Assembly (NCBI RefSeq): GCF_002873335.1
Contig: NZ_MCUW01000016.1
Location: 1-31,541, forward strand
Direction: 5' to 3'
Length of the DNA stretch: 31,541 bases
Source: Vibrio sp. 10N.286.49.B1
Lineage (GTDB): Bacteria > Pseudomonadota > Gammaproteobacteria > Enterobacterales > Vibrionaceae
Shown here: one piece after another, positions 1 to 9,225 of the stretch
How positions within the stretch are numbered: the first letter of the stretch is position 1
Layout: the number at the start of each line of letters is the position of its first letter
The notes under the pieces: model-generated
What the model was told of the DNA's origin: nothing
The model's database searches: none
What the model saw: only the letters and a program-made list of their open reading frames with translations
Position numbers and translations under genes: made by a program

Positions 1-69
1 TACTTTGCAGCAGAAGCAAACATAATGATTATCATCAACAAGTGTCCACACAGATTGATATAGGCTAAA

Positions 70-82
70 TTGTTAAAGAACA
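70..82 (-). promoter_or_regulatory. rrn leader boxA antitermination element
   Basis: TGTTCTTTAACAA on the minus strand matches the boxA core (TGCTCTTTAACA) with one change. In rRNA operons boxA RNA is bound by NusB-NusE (S10), which helps RNA polymerase resist Rho termination on the untranslated transcript. Its place between the promoters and the expected 16S start fits. Confidence 0.8.
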
Positions 83-143
83 TAACTTCGATGAGTAAAC
101 TTTCGTTTTTAAGCCTTTCAGCTCTCTGTCGAAGTGGGCGGCC

Positions 144-171
144 ATTTTATCTAAATAACTTGTCGTGTCAA
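144..171 (-). promoter_or_regulatory. rrn P2-type promoter
   Basis: On the minus strand there is a perfect -35 hexamer TTGACA (166-171), a 16-bp spacer and a -10 TAAAAT (144-149) followed by GGCCGCC. It lies about 115 bp downstream of the stronger-looking P1, which is the usual P1-P2 layout of proteobacterial rRNA operons. Confidence 0.75.
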
Positions 172-258
172 ACACTTTTTCAAACTATTTCGATTTGGCT
201 CATTCCCTTCCAGGCCAGTCTGGCTCTTGCTTTGCTGCCTTCCCGTCTGGAGTGGCGC

Positions 259-286
259 ATTATAGGCAGATTGAACTGGTACGCAA
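259..286 (-). promoter_or_regulatory. rrn P1-type stringent promoter
   Basis: On the minus strand: -35 TTGCGT (281-286), a 16-bp spacer, a perfect -10 TATAAT (259-264), then the GC-rich discriminator GCGCCAC. The -10 plus discriminator is almost identical to E. coli rrnB P1 and is typical of promoters controlled by ppGpp/DksA and initiating-NTP level. The AT-rich tract at about 290-316 is well placed for an UP element. The start site is expected near 250. Confidence 0.85.
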
Positions 287-346
287 CCCCTAAATTGATT
301 TTTTTTCGAAAAAACGTTTGTTTGGTGAAAAGAACAGCAGAAAAAC

Positions 347-374
347 AAAAGGAGAGTATAAAAACTCTCCTTTT
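347..374 (-). terminator. Terminator of the ubiD-fdx-fre transcript
   Basis: Inverted repeat AAAAGGAGAG (347-356) / CTCTCCTTTT (365-374) with an 8-nt loop. On the minus strand it ends in TTTTGTTTTT. It starts about 20 bp after the fre stop and lies just upstream of the rrn P1 region, so it would insulate that promoter from read-through. Confidence 0.85.
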
Positions 375-393
375 CGGCCTGTTTTACTAAGAT

Positions 394-1107
394 TTATATA
401 AATGCGTACGCGTCTGAGTACATATGCTCAGGGGTCACCTGTTTATTTTGAGTAAACTGTTCACGTGCAGCCCCTGCCATTTCAAAGCGACCTGCAATAT
501 AAATATCAAAATCGGCTAATGACTCAAAGTCATCACCAACCGCTTGTAAAACATTTCCACGTTTACCATCCCACTCTGGATCCGCAATTTCAATAACTGG
601 AATAAATTGGATATGCTTATGCTGTTCTTCTATTGCTAGTAATTCGTCTTTTGCATATAGCTGGTTCTCATCACGGCCTCCCCAGTACAGATAAATAGGC
701 TGCACTATATTTTGGCTTATACAATGATCCAAAATAGAACGAACATAGCTAAAACCCGTGCCACCAGCAATTAATAATATTGGACGCTGACTGTCTTCTC
801 GAATCCAAGCATCACCATGTGGTGCATCGATGTTAATATCAGCGCCGCTTTCTAATGCCGCTTTCATCGCGTCAACGACTTCAAGCGCATATGCATTATG
901 TTCAGCAGCACCGATGTGTAGTTCGACCTCGCCTTCATGACGACAAGGGCTGCTTGCGATGGAAAATGGACGTTTATCTGACTCGCCCATCTCAACCATT
1001 AAGTACTGTCCAGCTTTAAAGCTAACAGGGTGCTCCGGGTGCAATAGGATTTGATAAGTATTTGAGGCTAATGGTTCTATGGACTTTACTTTAAATTTAA
1101 TTGTCAT
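394..1107 (-). CDS. fre: NAD(P)H-flavin reductase Fre
   Basis: A 237-residue ferredoxin-reductase-fold flavin reductase that passes electrons from NAD(P)H to free riboflavin, FMN or FAD in the cytoplasm. The N-terminal flavin barrel (about 1-100) has the RPFSIASSP motif. The NAD(P) domain has [15 protein letters not shown] near residues 111-125, and the C-terminal [15 protein letters not shown] closely follows E. coli Fre (233 aa), which ends DAFAFI where this ends DAYAFI. It lies 12 bp after the ferredoxin gene and is last in the ubiD operon, as fre follows ubiD in E. coli. Reduced FMN is needed by UbiX to make the prenylated-FMN cofactor of UbiD, so the linkage is sensible, though the coupling is inferred. 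Luminous Vibrio LuxG is a paralogue, but no lux genes are nearby. Confidence 0.95.
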   Translation of the reverse strand: MTIKFKVKSIEPLASNTYQILLHPEHPVSFKAGQYLMVEMGESDKRPFSIASSPCRHEGEVELHIGAAEHNAYALEVVDAMKAALESGADINIDAPHGDAWIREDSQRPILLIAGGTGFSYVRSILDHCISQNIVQPIYLYWGGRDENQLYAKDELLAIEEQHKHIQFIPVIEIADPEWDGKRGNVLQAVGDDFESLADFDIYIAGRFEMAGAAREQFTQNKQVTPEHMYSDAYAFI

Positions 1108-1119
1108 TTTTTTTCTCTT

Positions 1120-1392
1120 TTATTCTTCACTAAAAGTAATCACAAGATCGCTTTCAGCGTGAGCAAGGCATGAAAACATCCAGCCTTGCTGTTTTTCTTT
1201 TTCAGTTAGCATAGGCTCAAGTTCATAATGAACCAGCCCAGTTCGAATACGGCATAGGCATGAAGCACAAGCCCCTACTTTGCAACGATGTGGGAACGCT
1301 ATATTTTGGTTGAGCGCTGCGTCTAACACCGTTTGTCCATTAGGAACGATAAACTCTAGCTTCTGCGGTAGCAGTGTTACTTTATGACTCAT
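1120..1392 (-). CDS. Small [2Fe-2S] plant-type ferredoxin
   Basis: A 90-residue protein with the plant-type ferredoxin signature: C37-x4-C42-x2-C45 and a distant C75 (FSCLAHA), the four ligands of one [2Fe-2S] cluster. A further Cys at 47 is not part of the standard set. Its ATG overlaps the ubiD stop in an ATGA, so translation is probably coupled to ubiD, and fre begins 12 bp downstream. Ferredoxin plus Fre-type reductase side by side equals, split in two, the fused [2Fe-2S]/flavin-reductase proteins such as the AscD type. A natural inference is that Fre reduces it or that it helps the UbiD/UbiX system. Its partner is not known from the sequence. Confidence 0.88.
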   Translation of the reverse strand: MSHKVTLLPQKLEFIVPNGQTVLDAALNQNIAFPHRCKVGACASCLCRIRTGLVHYELEPMLTEKEKQQGWMFSCLAHAESDLVITFSEE

Positions 1393-3254
1393 AGGATGTC
1401 TAATTCATCCCATATCTGGTCAATTTTCTCTACGACTAATGGATCTTTCTTAATTGGCACACCCCACTCTCGCAGCGTTTCTTTCCCTATTTTGTTGGTG
1501 GCATCTAAGCCAGCTCTTGAACCATGACTATCCAACATCATCGTATCTCTAGAAGGGTCCATTCTGGTGGTGATCGCCCAAATGACATCATTCCAATCAC
1601 GTACGTTGACATCCTCATCGCATGCAATAAGAAACTTTATATTCAGATGAGGCTGCACAATGTCCCATATCCGGTTCATGACAATGACAGCTTGCCCCGA
1701 TGACTGCTTCTCAATTGCCACCATCGCCATACGGCTTTCCCCCTGGCCTGGTGCTATATAAAAGTCGCGTATTTCTGGAAGTTGTAATTTCACTTCCTCG
1801 ATAACATCTGCCAGATTACTTTGGGACATTTGTACATAGGTGCTGGTGTCATTAACTTTAACCGTTCTCATAGCCAACTCAGCTTCCCATTTAACGGTAG
1901 CATCGAGCCCCATTTTTGAACCCAGCCCTACCACTGGAGAAGCAAAGTCTAAAGAGTCTATCGGTGTTGTATCGATCAACAATGTGTCGTTGGACGGTTC
2001 CATGTTGCTATTCATCGCCTGAGCGACGTCATCCCAGTCTCTTGCATTCACGCTTTCATCACACACAATCACAAACTTGGTGTACATAAACTGGCGTAAA
2101 AAAGACCACACTCCCATCATGACGCGCTTGGCATGCCCTGGATACTGCTTCTTCATCGTCACTACCGCCATCCGATAAGAGCATCCTTCCGGTGGTAGAT
2201 AAAAATCGACAATTTCAGGAAACTGCTTTTGTAGGATCGGAACAAACACCTCATTGAGCGCAACACCTAATACCGCAGGCTCATCGGGTGGACGCCCTGT
2301 ATAGGTACTGTGATAAATCGGGTCGTTTCTCATTGTCACATGAGTGATCGTAAAGACATGATGCTTTTCGACTTCATTGTAATACCCTGTATGATCACCG
2401 TAAGGGCCTTCATCAGCAAATTCTGCCGGGTCTATGTACCCTTCTAAGACGATCTCAGCACTGGCTGGCACCTCAAGGTCATTACTGATGGATTTTACAA
2501 CTTCCGTCTTTTCGCCTCTTAATAACCCTGCAAAAGCATACTCAGATAATGTATCTGGTACTGGTGTTACGGCACCTAAAATCGTAGCGGGGTCGGCACC
2601 AAATGCGACAGAAACAGGAAATGGCTTACCTGGGTGTGTTTCCATCCAATCTCTGAGATCAAGTGCGCCTCCACGATGAGCGAGCCAACGCATGATCACT
2701 TTATTCTTACTTAGCTTTTGTTGACGATAGATACCGAGATTTTGTCTATTTTTATTCGGCCCTTTGGTCACGGTCAGGCCCCATGTTAATAGCGGCGCAA
2801 CATCGTCAGCCCAACAACTCATCACTGGGACCTTATCAAGGTCAACCTGATCACCTTCCCATACTACCTGCTGACAAGCCGCTTTTTTTAGTCGCTTGAC
2901 TGGCATATTCAAGACTTGTCGGAATACTGGCAGCTTATCAAGGGCATCTTTAAATCCCTTCGGCGGCTCTGGCTCTTTTAAATAGGCTAATAATTTACCA
3001 ACTTCACGCAGCTCAGAGACATCTTGTCGACCCATCCCAATAGCGACACGCTCCGATGTGCCGAATAGGTTCGTCAAGACAGGCATGTCGTAGCCAATAG
3101 GGTTTTCAAACAGTAATGCGGGCCCACCAGCACGTAGAGTACGATCACTGATTTCGGTCATTTCATAATGTGGATCGACAGCATGAGTAATACGCTTTAA
3201 TAGCTGCTTACTCTCTAAGTGATCGATAAAATCTCGCAAATCCTTAAAATTCAT
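1389..3254 (-). CDS. ubiD: UbiD, 4-hydroxy-3-polyprenylbenzoate decarboxylase, with duplicated C-terminal module
   Basis: Prenyl-FMN-dependent, non-oxidative decarboxylase of ubiquinone synthesis. Residues 1-455 follow E. coli UbiD closely: NLGIYRQQ (172-179) and HRGGALD (193-199) of the cofactor pocket, and [12 protein letters not shown] (283-294) with the catalytic acid. The protein is 621 residues against about 497 in E. coli. The excess is a second copy of the C-terminal module: residues 344-428 align without gaps with 491-575 (about 39 of 85 identical). The second copy carries the family C-terminus ([11 protein letters not shown]...IWDELDIL). The start is set at [10 protein letters not shown], matching MKYNDLRDFL of E. 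coli; the open frame runs 24 codons further up but only through a promoter-region hairpin. It overlaps the ferredoxin gene by 4 bp. Confidence 0.93.
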   Translation of the reverse strand: MNFKDLRDFIDHLESKQLLKRITHAVDPHYEMTEISDRTLRAGGPALLFENPIGYDMPVLTNLFGTSERVAIGMGRQDVSELREVGKLLAYLKEPEPPKGFKDALDKLPVFRQVLNMPVKRLKKAACQQVVWEGDQVDLDKVPVMSCWADDVAPLLTWGLTVTKGPNKNRQNLGIYRQQKLSKNKVIMRWLAHRGGALDLRDWMETHPGKPFPVSVAFGADPATILGAVTPVPDTLSEYAFAGLLRGEKTEVVKSISNDLEVPASAEIVLEGYIDPAEFADEGPYGDHTGYYNEVEKHHVFTITHVTMRNDPIYHSTYTGRPPDEPAVLGVALNEVFVPILQKQFPEIVDFYLPPEGCSYRMAVVTMKKQYPGHAKRVMMGVWSFLRQFMYTKFVIVCDESVNARDWDDVAQAMNSNMEPSNDTLLIDTTPIDSLDFASPVVGLGSKMGLDATVKWEAELAMRTVKVNDTSTYVQMSQSNLADVIEEVKLQLPEIRDFYIAPGQGESRMAMVAIEKQSSGQAVIVMNRIWDIVQPHLNIKFLIACDEDVNVRDWNDVIWAITTRMDPSRDTMMLDSHGSRAGLDATNKIGKETLREWGVPIKKDPLVVEKIDQIWDELDIL

Positions 3255-3284
3255 AGGGTATACATCGCCTTGAAAGATGCAGGC

Positions 3285-3290
3285 ATTATA
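3285..3290 (-). promoter_or_regulatory. Candidate -10 of a ubiD promoter
   Basis: TATAAT on the minus strand, about 30 bp upstream of the chosen ubiD ATG. The -35 region falls inside the perfect inverted repeat at 3293-3322 and has no good hexamer, so the promoter, if real, may need an activator or be controlled by whatever binds the repeat. Confidence 0.35.
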
Positions 3291-3292
3291 TA

Positions 3293-3322
3293 CGCAAACT
3301 TCGCCAGTAGGCGAAGTTTGCG
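3293..3322. repeat. Perfect 13-bp inverted repeat upstream of ubiD
   Basis: CGCAAACTTCGCC (3293-3305) and GGCGAAGTTTGCG (3310-3322) are exact complements around a 4-nt loop. No T-tract follows on either strand, so it is not a standard intrinsic terminator. It lies between the upstream exported-protein gene and ubiD. It could be an operator dyad, an mRNA-stabilising or processing hairpin, or a Rho-independent element without U-tract. Confidence 0.75.
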
Positions 3323-3355
3323 GCAAAAAGGATGATATCCATCCACTCAGTTTAC

Positions 3356-4354
3356 CTAATTAGACAAGGCTCGAAGTATCAAACTCGCTTTTACATCATT
3401 GTTGGTAGAAACGACATCTCTAACCCAACCGCTATGGCCATTTTGTGCCAATTGCTTCGCGACAAAAGAAGCATCATCGGACAAGGTCATTCGAGAGACG
3501 AGGAATTGTTTCACTTCATCTGGCAGTGGGTTAATTTGTGCCAACTCAGATAACGCCTGCTGTTTTAAGCTTGGGTTCATCGCCGCCTGCATCATTTGTT
3601 GCTGTGCAAAGACACTCTGTACATCCGCTAAGCGCTCTAATTCAGCTTGACTGTTGTGATCGGCTCTCATTTTCCACAATAATTGATAGAGTTGCTCATC
3701 TTCACTCACCTGAGCCATCCTTACCAAAACTTGAGTCGAAGGAAGCCATTCCGTGACTTTAGTATTCGTCAGCTGACCAATGAGAAAATGACTGCCTTGC
3801 GGTGACAAACTATCAAACTCACTAACAAGTATGTTTTCTCGGCTTTGGCGATCATAATCACTCCCCTCAGATAACCACTCTCTTAAAGTCAGTTGACCAC
3901 TCTCTGCAAGCAAGATGAAATCTAGCGTCTTTTGGTCACTGTTCCATTGTTTGATGAGTCGTGCTGAAATTGCCGGATAATTAAAAGCTGGCACCGAAAA
4001 TTCATACCCTTCTCCTCTTTCCAAAACAGTATAGATAGACGGTAGTGACTTTTGGCTTTTAACGAAGATCGCCATTTTTGAAGTGAGTATCGTGTTACGG
4101 TGTTCAATATCTTGAAGCAGTAAGAAACGGGCCACCTCTTGCTGTGGCAACGCGAGACGATTCAAGGAAAACCTAAGGCTATCCACCTCATCCCTTTCGA
4201 CCAAATCAATGTACTCAGATACTTTCAGTTGGATTTGAGCACTGTTAAGCCAGTAATTGACCTCTTCTCTTGTCATTTCCTTAGACGCCATTGCAGATGG
4301 CACAACCAAGACTGCAAGACTCAGGAGAAACGACGCTAACCATCCTTGTAGCAT
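3356..4354 (-). CDS. Unrecognised exported protein, 332 aa
   Basis: I do not recognise a family. The N-terminus is a good Sec signal peptide: a hydrophobic stretch at about residues 5-20 followed by PSAMA|SKE, with predicted cleavage after residue 23. No lipobox cysteine is seen, so a periplasmic location is likely. The mature part is rich in predicted helices with many Leu, Gln and Ser and no cysteine, and short helical units recur (for example [27 protein letters not shown]), which suggests a HEAT-like or other alpha-repeat scaffold; that is only an impression. AGGAG lies just before the ATG. It is upstream of ubiD on the same strand, with a hairpin and a candidate promoter between them, so it may be its own unit. 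After rho's terminator it is the first gene of this minus-strand group. Confidence 0.8.
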   Translation of the reverse strand: MLQGWLASFLLSLAVLVVPSAMASKEMTREEVNYWLNSAQIQLKVSEYIDLVERDEVDSLRFSLNRLALPQQEVARFLLLQDIEHRNTILTSKMAIFVKSQKSLPSIYTVLERGEGYEFSVPAFNYPAISARLIKQWNSDQKTLDFILLAESGQLTLREWLSEGSDYDRQSRENILVSEFDSLSPQGSHFLIGQLTNTKVTEWLPSTQVLVRMAQVSEDEQLYQLLWKMRADHNSQAELERLADVQSVFAQQQMMQAAMNPSLKQQALSELAQINPLPDEVKQFLVSRMTLSDDASFVAKQLAQNGHSGWVRDVVSTNNDVKASLILRALSN

Positions 4355-4412
4355 TTCAACCTCCTGTTAACACTTTGTTAAGTGTGCGCCTGAAAAGGAG
4401 GAAGTGCAAACA

Positions 4413-4441
4413 AAAACGCCACCCTTGTTGGGTGGCGTTTT
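4413..4441 (-). terminator. Intrinsic terminator of rho
   Basis: AAAACGCCACCC (4413-4424) / GGGTGGCGTTTT (4430-4441), a perfect 12-bp stem with a 5-nt loop, followed on the minus strand by more T residues. It begins 21 bp after the rho stop. Confidence 0.92.
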
Positions 4442-4462
4442 AAATTTGAGAAATGCTATCCG

Positions 4463-5722
4463 TTATTGACGGCGCATTGCATCAAAGAATTCGTTGTTCG
4501 TTTTGGTCATCGCAAGCTTATCAATGAGGAATTCCATTGCATCCGCTTCACCCATTGGGTGGACGATTTTACGCAAAATCCACATCTTCTGTAGCTCATC
4601 AGGCTTCGTTAACAACTCTTCACGACGAGTACCTGAACGATTGAAATCAATCGCAGGGAAGATGCGCTTTTCTGCAATCTTACGGTTAAGGTGCAGTTCC
4701 ATATTACCTGTACCCTTAAACTCTTCGTAGATAACTTCGTCCATCTTAGAGCCTGTATCAACCAACGCTGTCGCGATGATAGTCAAGCTACCACCTTCTT
4801 CAACGTTACGAGCGGCACCAAAGAAACGTTTTGGACGATGCAGAGCGTTCGCGTCTACACCACCGGTCAGTACTTTGCCTGATGACGGTACAACGGTGTT
4901 ATAAGCACGAGCCAAACGAGTAATTGAATCCAGTAAGATAACGACATCTTTCTTATGTTCAACCAAGCGTTTTGCTTTTTCGATTACCATCTCAGCCACT
5001 TGCACGTGGCGTGATGCTGGTTCGTCAAAGGTTGACGCGACCACTTCACCTTTTACAAGGCGTTGCATCTCGGTCACTTCTTCTGGACGCTCATCGATAA
5101 GTAAAACCATCAACTCACAATCTGGATGGTTGTGCGCGATGCTTTGTGCAATATTTTGCAGCAACATTGTTTTACCCGCTTTTGGCGGAGCAACAATAAG
5201 ACCACGCTGGCCTTTACCGATTGGAGAAGCTAGATCGAGAATTCGTGCCGTAATATCTTCTGTTGCACCGTTACCACGCTCCATAACCATGCGCTCGTTA
5301 GCGTGCAGAGGAGTGAGGTTCTCGAACAAGATTTTATTACGTGCATTATCCGGCTTGTCGTGGTTAACCGTGTTAACTTTCAACAATGCGAAATAACGCT
5401 CACCGTCTTTTGGTGGACGAATTTTCCCGGCGATAGAATCACCAGTACGCAGGTTAAAACGGCGAATCTGACTCGGAGAGACATAAATGTCATCGGGACC
5501 AGCTAGATACGAGCTGTCTGCGCTACGCAGGAAGCCAAACCCGTCTTGAAGAATTTCTAGAACCCCGTCGCCAAAGATATCTTCACCACTTTTCGCATGC
5601 GCTTTTAAGGTGGCGAAAATAATGTCTTGCTTACGCAGACGAGCCAAGTTCTCTAGGCCTAATGATTCGCCAAGCTTGACGAGCTCAGAAACAGGTCTGT
5701 TCTTTAATTCTGTTAAATTCAT
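4463..5722 (-). CDS. rho: Transcription termination factor Rho
   Basis: A 419-residue hexameric RNA helicase/translocase, the same length as E. coli Rho and nearly identical throughout. The N-terminal RNA-binding domain has GFGFLRS (about 61-67) and the [19 protein letters not shown] primary-site region. The ATPase domain has the P-loop [10 protein letters not shown] (about 178-187), Walker B region [16 protein letters not shown], and the Q- and R-loop segments [26 protein letters not shown] in part. The start is placed at MNLTELKN as in E. coli; the frame extends 25 codons upstream only from a TTG without support. The roughly 150-bp leader after trxA is a likely place for Rho autoregulation, as in E. 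coli, but no leader peptide like RhoL was identified. Gene order trxA-rho matches enterobacteria. Confidence 0.98.
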   Translation of the reverse strand: MNLTELKNRPVSELVKLGESLGLENLARLRKQDIIFATLKAHAKSGEDIFGDGVLEILQDGFGFLRSADSSYLAGPDDIYVSPSQIRRFNLRTGDSIAGKIRPPKDGERYFALLKVNTVNHDKPDNARNKILFENLTPLHANERMVMERGNGATEDITARILDLASPIGKGQRGLIVAPPKAGKTMLLQNIAQSIAHNHPDCELMVLLIDERPEEVTEMQRLVKGEVVASTFDEPASRHVQVAEMVIEKAKRLVEHKKDVVILLDSITRLARAYNTVVPSSGKVLTGGVDANALHRPKRFFGAARNVEEGGSLTIIATALVDTGSKMDEVIYEEFKGTGNMELHLNRKIAEKRIFPAIDFNRSGTRREELLTKPDELQKMWILRKIVHPMGEADAMEFLIDKLAMTKTNNEFFDAMRRQ

Positions 5723-5871
5723 TGTGGTGGATGTTTGTTTAGTCAAAATAGGATCTATTTTCTTATGTAAGATGGATTTGGTCTCAGGAACGACCAAGAA
5801 GTGAACGTTTGTTTAATTAACGTGCGATAAATTAGCACTAAAACTTATTCTAGTCTAGCTTTGGGAAAAAC

Positions 5872-5903
5872 AAAACCGTGTATTTGTTAAGATACACGGT
5901 TTT
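5872..5903 (-). terminator. Intrinsic terminator of trxA
   Basis: AAAACCGTGTAT (5872-5883) / ATACACGGTTTT (5892-5903), a 12-bp stem with an 8-nt loop, then TTGTTTTTC on the minus strand. It separates trxA from rho, so rho probably has its own promoter between 5723 and 5870. Confidence 0.88.
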
Positions 5904-5915
5904 CGTTACTTATCA

Positions 5916-6242
5916 TTATAGATTTGCGTCCAAAAACTCTTTTAATTGTGTTTTTGAAAGTGCACCAACTTTCGTTGCAGCAACCGCACCATCTTTAAAT
6001 AAAAGCAGTGTCGGAATACCACGAATACCGAATTTTGGTGGCGTACCCGCATTCTGATCAATATTAAGTTTACCGATAGTGAGCTTGCCTTCGTATTCTG
6101 TTGAGATCTCATCCAGGATAGGAGCAATCATTTTACAAGGACCACACCATTCTGCCCAGAAGTCAACAAGAACCGGGCCTGCAGCATTAATCACGTCAGT
6201 TTCAAAACCGTCATCAGTCAGCTGCAAAATCTTTTCACTCAT
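5916..6242 (-). CDS. trxA: Thioredoxin 1
   Basis: A 108-residue cytoplasmic thiol-disulfide reductant with the active site [10 protein letters not shown] (Cys 33 and Cys 36), the cis-proline region [11 protein letters not shown], and C-terminal [17 protein letters not shown], all as in E. coli TrxA. It donates electrons to ribonucleotide reductase, Msr and other thiol enzymes after reduction by thioredoxin reductase. GGAGTG lies 4 bp before the ATG. It is transcribed away from rhlB and ends in its own terminator before rho. Confidence 0.98.
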   Translation of the reverse strand: MSEKILQLTDDGFETDVINAAGPVLVDFWAEWCGPCKMIAPILDEISTEYEGKLTIGKLNIDQNAGTPPKFGIRGIPTLLLFKDGAVAATKVGALSKTQLKEFLDANL

Positions 6243-6350
6243 CTTTCACTCCGATATTTTTCGTGTTGATGAGATAATCACCAACAATTAGTTCTCCTAT
6301 TGGAAAGTATTTAACTTCGTATTGCAAGCTTAAGCTGATATTCTGTGCCG

Positions 6351-7646
6351 ATGAAAAAGACGCATATCACAGAGCAAAAATTCGCCGATTTGGATTTACA
6401 ACCGCAAATCATTGAAGGACTGGAAAAAAAAGGGTTCGAATTCTGTACCCCTATCCAAGCCTTGGCGTTGCCGGTACTGCTCACCGGCCAAGATATTGCA
6501 GGCCAGGCCCAAACAGGGACTGGGAAAACGCTCGCGTTTCTTGCTGCTACCTTTAACCACTTACTCATCACTCCTGAAAATGATGGTCGTACGCCTAACC
6601 AACCGCGTGCAATTATCATGGCCCCGACTCGTGAATTAGCCATCCAGATCCATAACGATGCTAAACCACTTATCGAGAGCACAGGACTAAAGACAGCACT
6701 CGCTTACGGTGGCGATAGCTACGACAAGCAACTAGCTCAGTTTGAACAAGGTGTCGATATCCTAATCGGTACCTGTGGTCGTATCATCGATTTCTACAAG
6801 CAGCGTGTTTTCAACCTAAACAATATCCAAGCCGTCGTTCTTGATGAAGCTGACCGCATGTTTGATTTAGGCTTTATTAAAGATATTCGCTTCTTGTTCC
6901 GTCGTATGCCTGAGCCAAAAGATCGTTTGAACATGTTGTTTTCTGCAACCTTGTCTTACCGAGTACAAGAGCTTGCTTTTGAACATATGCACAACCCTGA
7001 GCATGTCGTTGTTGAACCTGAACAAAAGACCGGACACCGCATTCAAGAAGAGCTTTTCTATCCGTCTAACTCAGAGAAAATGACTCTATTACAGACGCTG
7101 ATTGAAAACGATTGGCCAGATCGTGCCATTATTTTCGCCAACACTAAGCACAAATGTGACAAAGTTTGGGGACATCTCGCAGCCGACGGTCACCGTGTTG
7201 GCCTATTGACTGGCGATGTACCACAAAAGAAACGTGAAAAAATCTTGGAACAATTTACCCAAGGTGACGTTGACATCCTTGTGGCAACCGATGTTGCTGC
7301 GCGTGGATTACACATTCCTCAAGTCACACACGTGTTTAACTTTGACCTCCCTGACGATTGCGAAGATTACGTACACCGCATTGGTCGTACTGGTCGTGCT
7401 GGTGCGAGTGGACACTCAATCAGCTTTGCTTGTGAAGACTATGCGATCAACTTGCCAGGTATTGAAGAATACATTGAGCACTCAATCCCAGTATCGGATT
7501 ATGACTCAACGGCATTATTGACCGACCTACCGGCTCCCTTGACAACGATGAGACCTCGTAACTCAGGCCAACGTCGTACCAATACGGGCGGCCCTAGACA
7601 GTCAAATCGTAAACCACAAAGAAGACCAAGAGCACCACGCTCTTAA
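6351..7646 (+). CDS. rhlB: DEAD-box RNA helicase RhlB
   Basis: A 431-residue ATP-dependent RNA helicase that is part of the RNase E degradosome in gammaproteobacteria. Visible motifs: F-x-x-CTPIQ Q-motif, AQTGTGKT (motif I), PTRELAIQ (Ia), [10 protein letters not shown] (II), FSAT (III), [12 protein letters not shown] (V) and [10 protein letters not shown] (VI). The C-terminal tail from about residue 390 is rich in Arg, Pro and Asn and basic, as expected for an RNA-contacting tail. The ATG at 6351 ([11 protein letters not shown]) matches the E. coli start MSKTHLTEQKF; a GTG two codons earlier is possible. Ribosome binding sequence is weak. gppA follows after 19 bp, a conserved pair that is divergent from trxA-rho, as in E. 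coli. Confidence 0.96.
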   Translation: MKKTHITEQKFADLDLQPQIIEGLEKKGFEFCTPIQALALPVLLTGQDIAGQAQTGTGKTLAFLAATFNHLLITPENDGRTPNQPRAIIMAPTRELAIQIHNDAKPLIESTGLKTALAYGGDSYDKQLAQFEQGVDILIGTCGRIIDFYKQRVFNLNNIQAVVLDEADRMFDLGFIKDIRFLFRRMPEPKDRLNMLFSATLSYRVQELAFEHMHNPEHVVVEPEQKTGHRIQEELFYPSNSEKMTLLQTLIENDWPDRAIIFANTKHKCDKVWGHLAADGHRVGLLTGDVPQKKREKILEQFTQGDVDILVATDVAARGLHIPQVTHVFNFDLPDDCEDYVHRIGRTGRAGASGHSISFACEDYAINLPGIEEYIEHSIPVSDYDSTALLTDLPAPLTTMRPRNSGQRRTNTGGPRQSNRKPQRRPRAPRS

Positions 7647-7665
7647 AAGGAAGTAGCCACATTTT

Positions 7666-9162
7666 ATGAGTCAAGCAGTTAACTCTTCACCCTTGTATGC
7701 CGCGATCGATTTAGGTTCGAACAGCTTTCACATGTTGGTGGTTCGACATGTTGACGGTAGCATTCAAACCATGGCCAAGATAAAGCGTAAGGTTCGCCTT
7801 GCCGCTGGTTTGAATAGCACGATGGCATTAAGCCCTGAAGCCATGCAGCGCGGATGGGATTGTTTAAGTCTCTTTGCTGAGAGACTACAAGACATTCCTC
7901 AAGACAATATCCGTATTGTGGGAACCGCTACGTTGAGAACCGCCACAAATGTGGATATCTTTCTCGATAAAGCAAACGAAATTCTTGGCTATCCAATCCA
8001 GGTGATTTCAGGTGAAGAAGAAGCGGCGACAATTTATAAGGGGGTTGCCCATACCTCTGGTGGCACTGGCCGTAGATTAGTCGTGGACATTGGCGGTGCA
8101 AGTACTGAGTTAATTATCGGTGAAGGGTTTGAGCCTAAGGCATTAACCAGCTTAAAAATGGGTTGTGTGACATGGCTTGAGCGTCACTTCAAAGACCGCC
8201 AATTAAACAAGAAAAACTTTGACTGCGCCATCAACGCAGCCAAGGACACCTTGACACCAATACTCAAGCAATACCAAGAACTTGGTTGGGATACTTGTGT
8301 TGGTGCTAGTGGGACAGTACAAGCACTGCAAGAGATCATGCTCGCACAGGGTATGGACGAAGTTATCACGCATGCGAAACTCAAACGCCTCCAAAAACAG
8401 GCTATGCAAGCCGATCACTTAGAAGAGCTTGATATCGAGGGATTGACGCTTGAACGAGCACTTGTCTTCCCGAGTGGTTTATCGATTCTCATCGCCGTAT
8501 TCGAGCTATTAAATCTCGATTACATGACGCTTGCGGGCGGCGCATTACGCGAAGGGATGGTTTACGACATGGTCTCTGAGCTTCAGCAAGATGACATCCG
8601 AGCGCGAACGATCGGTAGCCTACAATCACGTTGTCAACTCGATGTCAGCTATGGTGAGCAAGTCGCAACAACGGCAAGCCAATTGCTGAGCGCCTGTGGC
8701 GGAACGACTTGCATCCATGAACCCCATGGTGAAACACTGTTAACAACCGCAGCGAAACTGCATGAAGTAGGACTCACCTTTGATTTTAAGAAAGCAGGTG
8801 AGCATGGTGCTTATCTACTTCAAAATATCGATCTCCCGGGTTTTACCCGTGCTCAAAAGCACTTTTTGGCCGAGGTTGTACGACGCTACAAAGATCAATT
8901 GAGTCCACTGCCACCGCAACATGCGGTCTCAGCACAAAGTGCGACACGTACACTGCGCTTACTGCGCCTTGCGGTGATCATTACGCACAGAAGACAAAGC
9001 AGCCTACAACCAAATGTCTCTCTGACCAGCCAAGATGATAATTTGATTTTGACGTTAGATAAGCAGTGGCTTGATAACAACCCTCTTACCGCTGCAGAGT
9101 TGGAGATCGAATCGAATCGTCAATCTGACTTGGGCTGGCCGTTAACCATCAATGCCGTTTAA
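7666..9162 (+). CDS. gppA: Guanosine pentaphosphatase / exopolyphosphatase GppA
   Basis: A 498-residue Ppx/GppA phosphatase that converts pppGpp to ppGpp and can hydrolyse polyphosphate. The N-terminal actin-like ASKHA fold shows [15 protein letters not shown] (about 12-26) and the second phosphate loop [14 protein letters not shown] (about 139-152), with TATLRTATN between them. The C-terminal half (about 310-498) is the helical HD-like part of the long form (E. coli GppA is 494 aa). AAGGAAG precedes the ATG. It is probably co-transcribed with rhlB and ends at a strong terminator. The paralogue Ppx is the alternative; rhlB linkage favours GppA. Confidence 0.94.
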   Translation: MSQAVNSSPLYAAIDLGSNSFHMLVVRHVDGSIQTMAKIKRKVRLAAGLNSTMALSPEAMQRGWDCLSLFAERLQDIPQDNIRIVGTATLRTATNVDIFLDKANEILGYPIQVISGEEEAATIYKGVAHTSGGTGRRLVVDIGGASTELIIGEGFEPKALTSLKMGCVTWLERHFKDRQLNKKNFDCAINAAKDTLTPILKQYQELGWDTCVGASGTVQALQEIMLAQGMDEVITHAKLKRLQKQAMQADHLEELDIEGLTLERALVFPSGLSILIAVFELLNLDYMTLAGGALREGMVYDMVSELQQDDIRARTIGSLQSRCQLDVSYGEQVATTASQLLSACGGTTCIHEPHGETLLTTAAKLHEVGLTFDFKKAGEHGAYLLQNIDLPGFTRAQKHFLAEVVRRYKDQLSPLPPQHAVSAQSATRTLRLLRLAVIITHRRQSSLQPNVSLTSQDDNLILTLDKQWLDNNPLTAAELEIESNRQSDLGWPLTINAV

Positions 9163-9180
9163 GCGCTTTATTTGAACCCA

Positions 9181-9208
9181 AAAAAACCGAACATGCGTTC
9201 GGTTTTTT
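9181..9208. terminator. Bidirectional terminator between gppA and yhhQ
   Basis: AAAAAACCGAAC (9181-9192) / GTTCGGTTTTTT (9197-9208), a 12-bp stem with loop ATGC. T-tracts occur on both strands and the genes converge, so it can serve gppA (+) and yhhQ (-). Confidence 0.9.
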
Positions 9209-9225
9209 TATCTCTTTTAAACGTC

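Larger units (their letters stand above)
1..250 (-). other. 5' leader of a ribosomal RNA operon (partial)
   Basis: Read on the minus strand, this stretch looks like the transcribed leader upstream of 16S rRNA. It follows two tandem rrn-type promoters and carries a boxA antitermination element at 70-82 (TGTTCTTTAACAA). After boxA come the words CAATCTGTGTGG and ACACT, which resemble the E. coli rrn leader just after its boxA. The 16S gene itself must lie to the left, outside the window. The plus-strand open frame at 70-390 is incidental: it has no recognisable product and crosses both promoters. Confidence 0.8.

Noticed and set aside
70..390. Plus-strand open frame of 106 codons
   Set aside because: It lies across the rrn promoters and leader on the opposite strand and has no recognisable product or ribosome-binding site.
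462..478. Possible third parS site (TGTTCACGTGCAGC)
   Set aside because: Only the central CACGTG and one arm resemble parS; the other arm does not match.
3255..3326. Upstream extension of ubiD by 24 codons
   Set aside because: The extra residues come from the inverted repeat and promoter region; E. coli UbiD begins near MNFKDLRDF.
5723..5797. 25-codon extension of rho
   Set aside because: It starts at TTG without support; the 419-residue form equals E. coli Rho.
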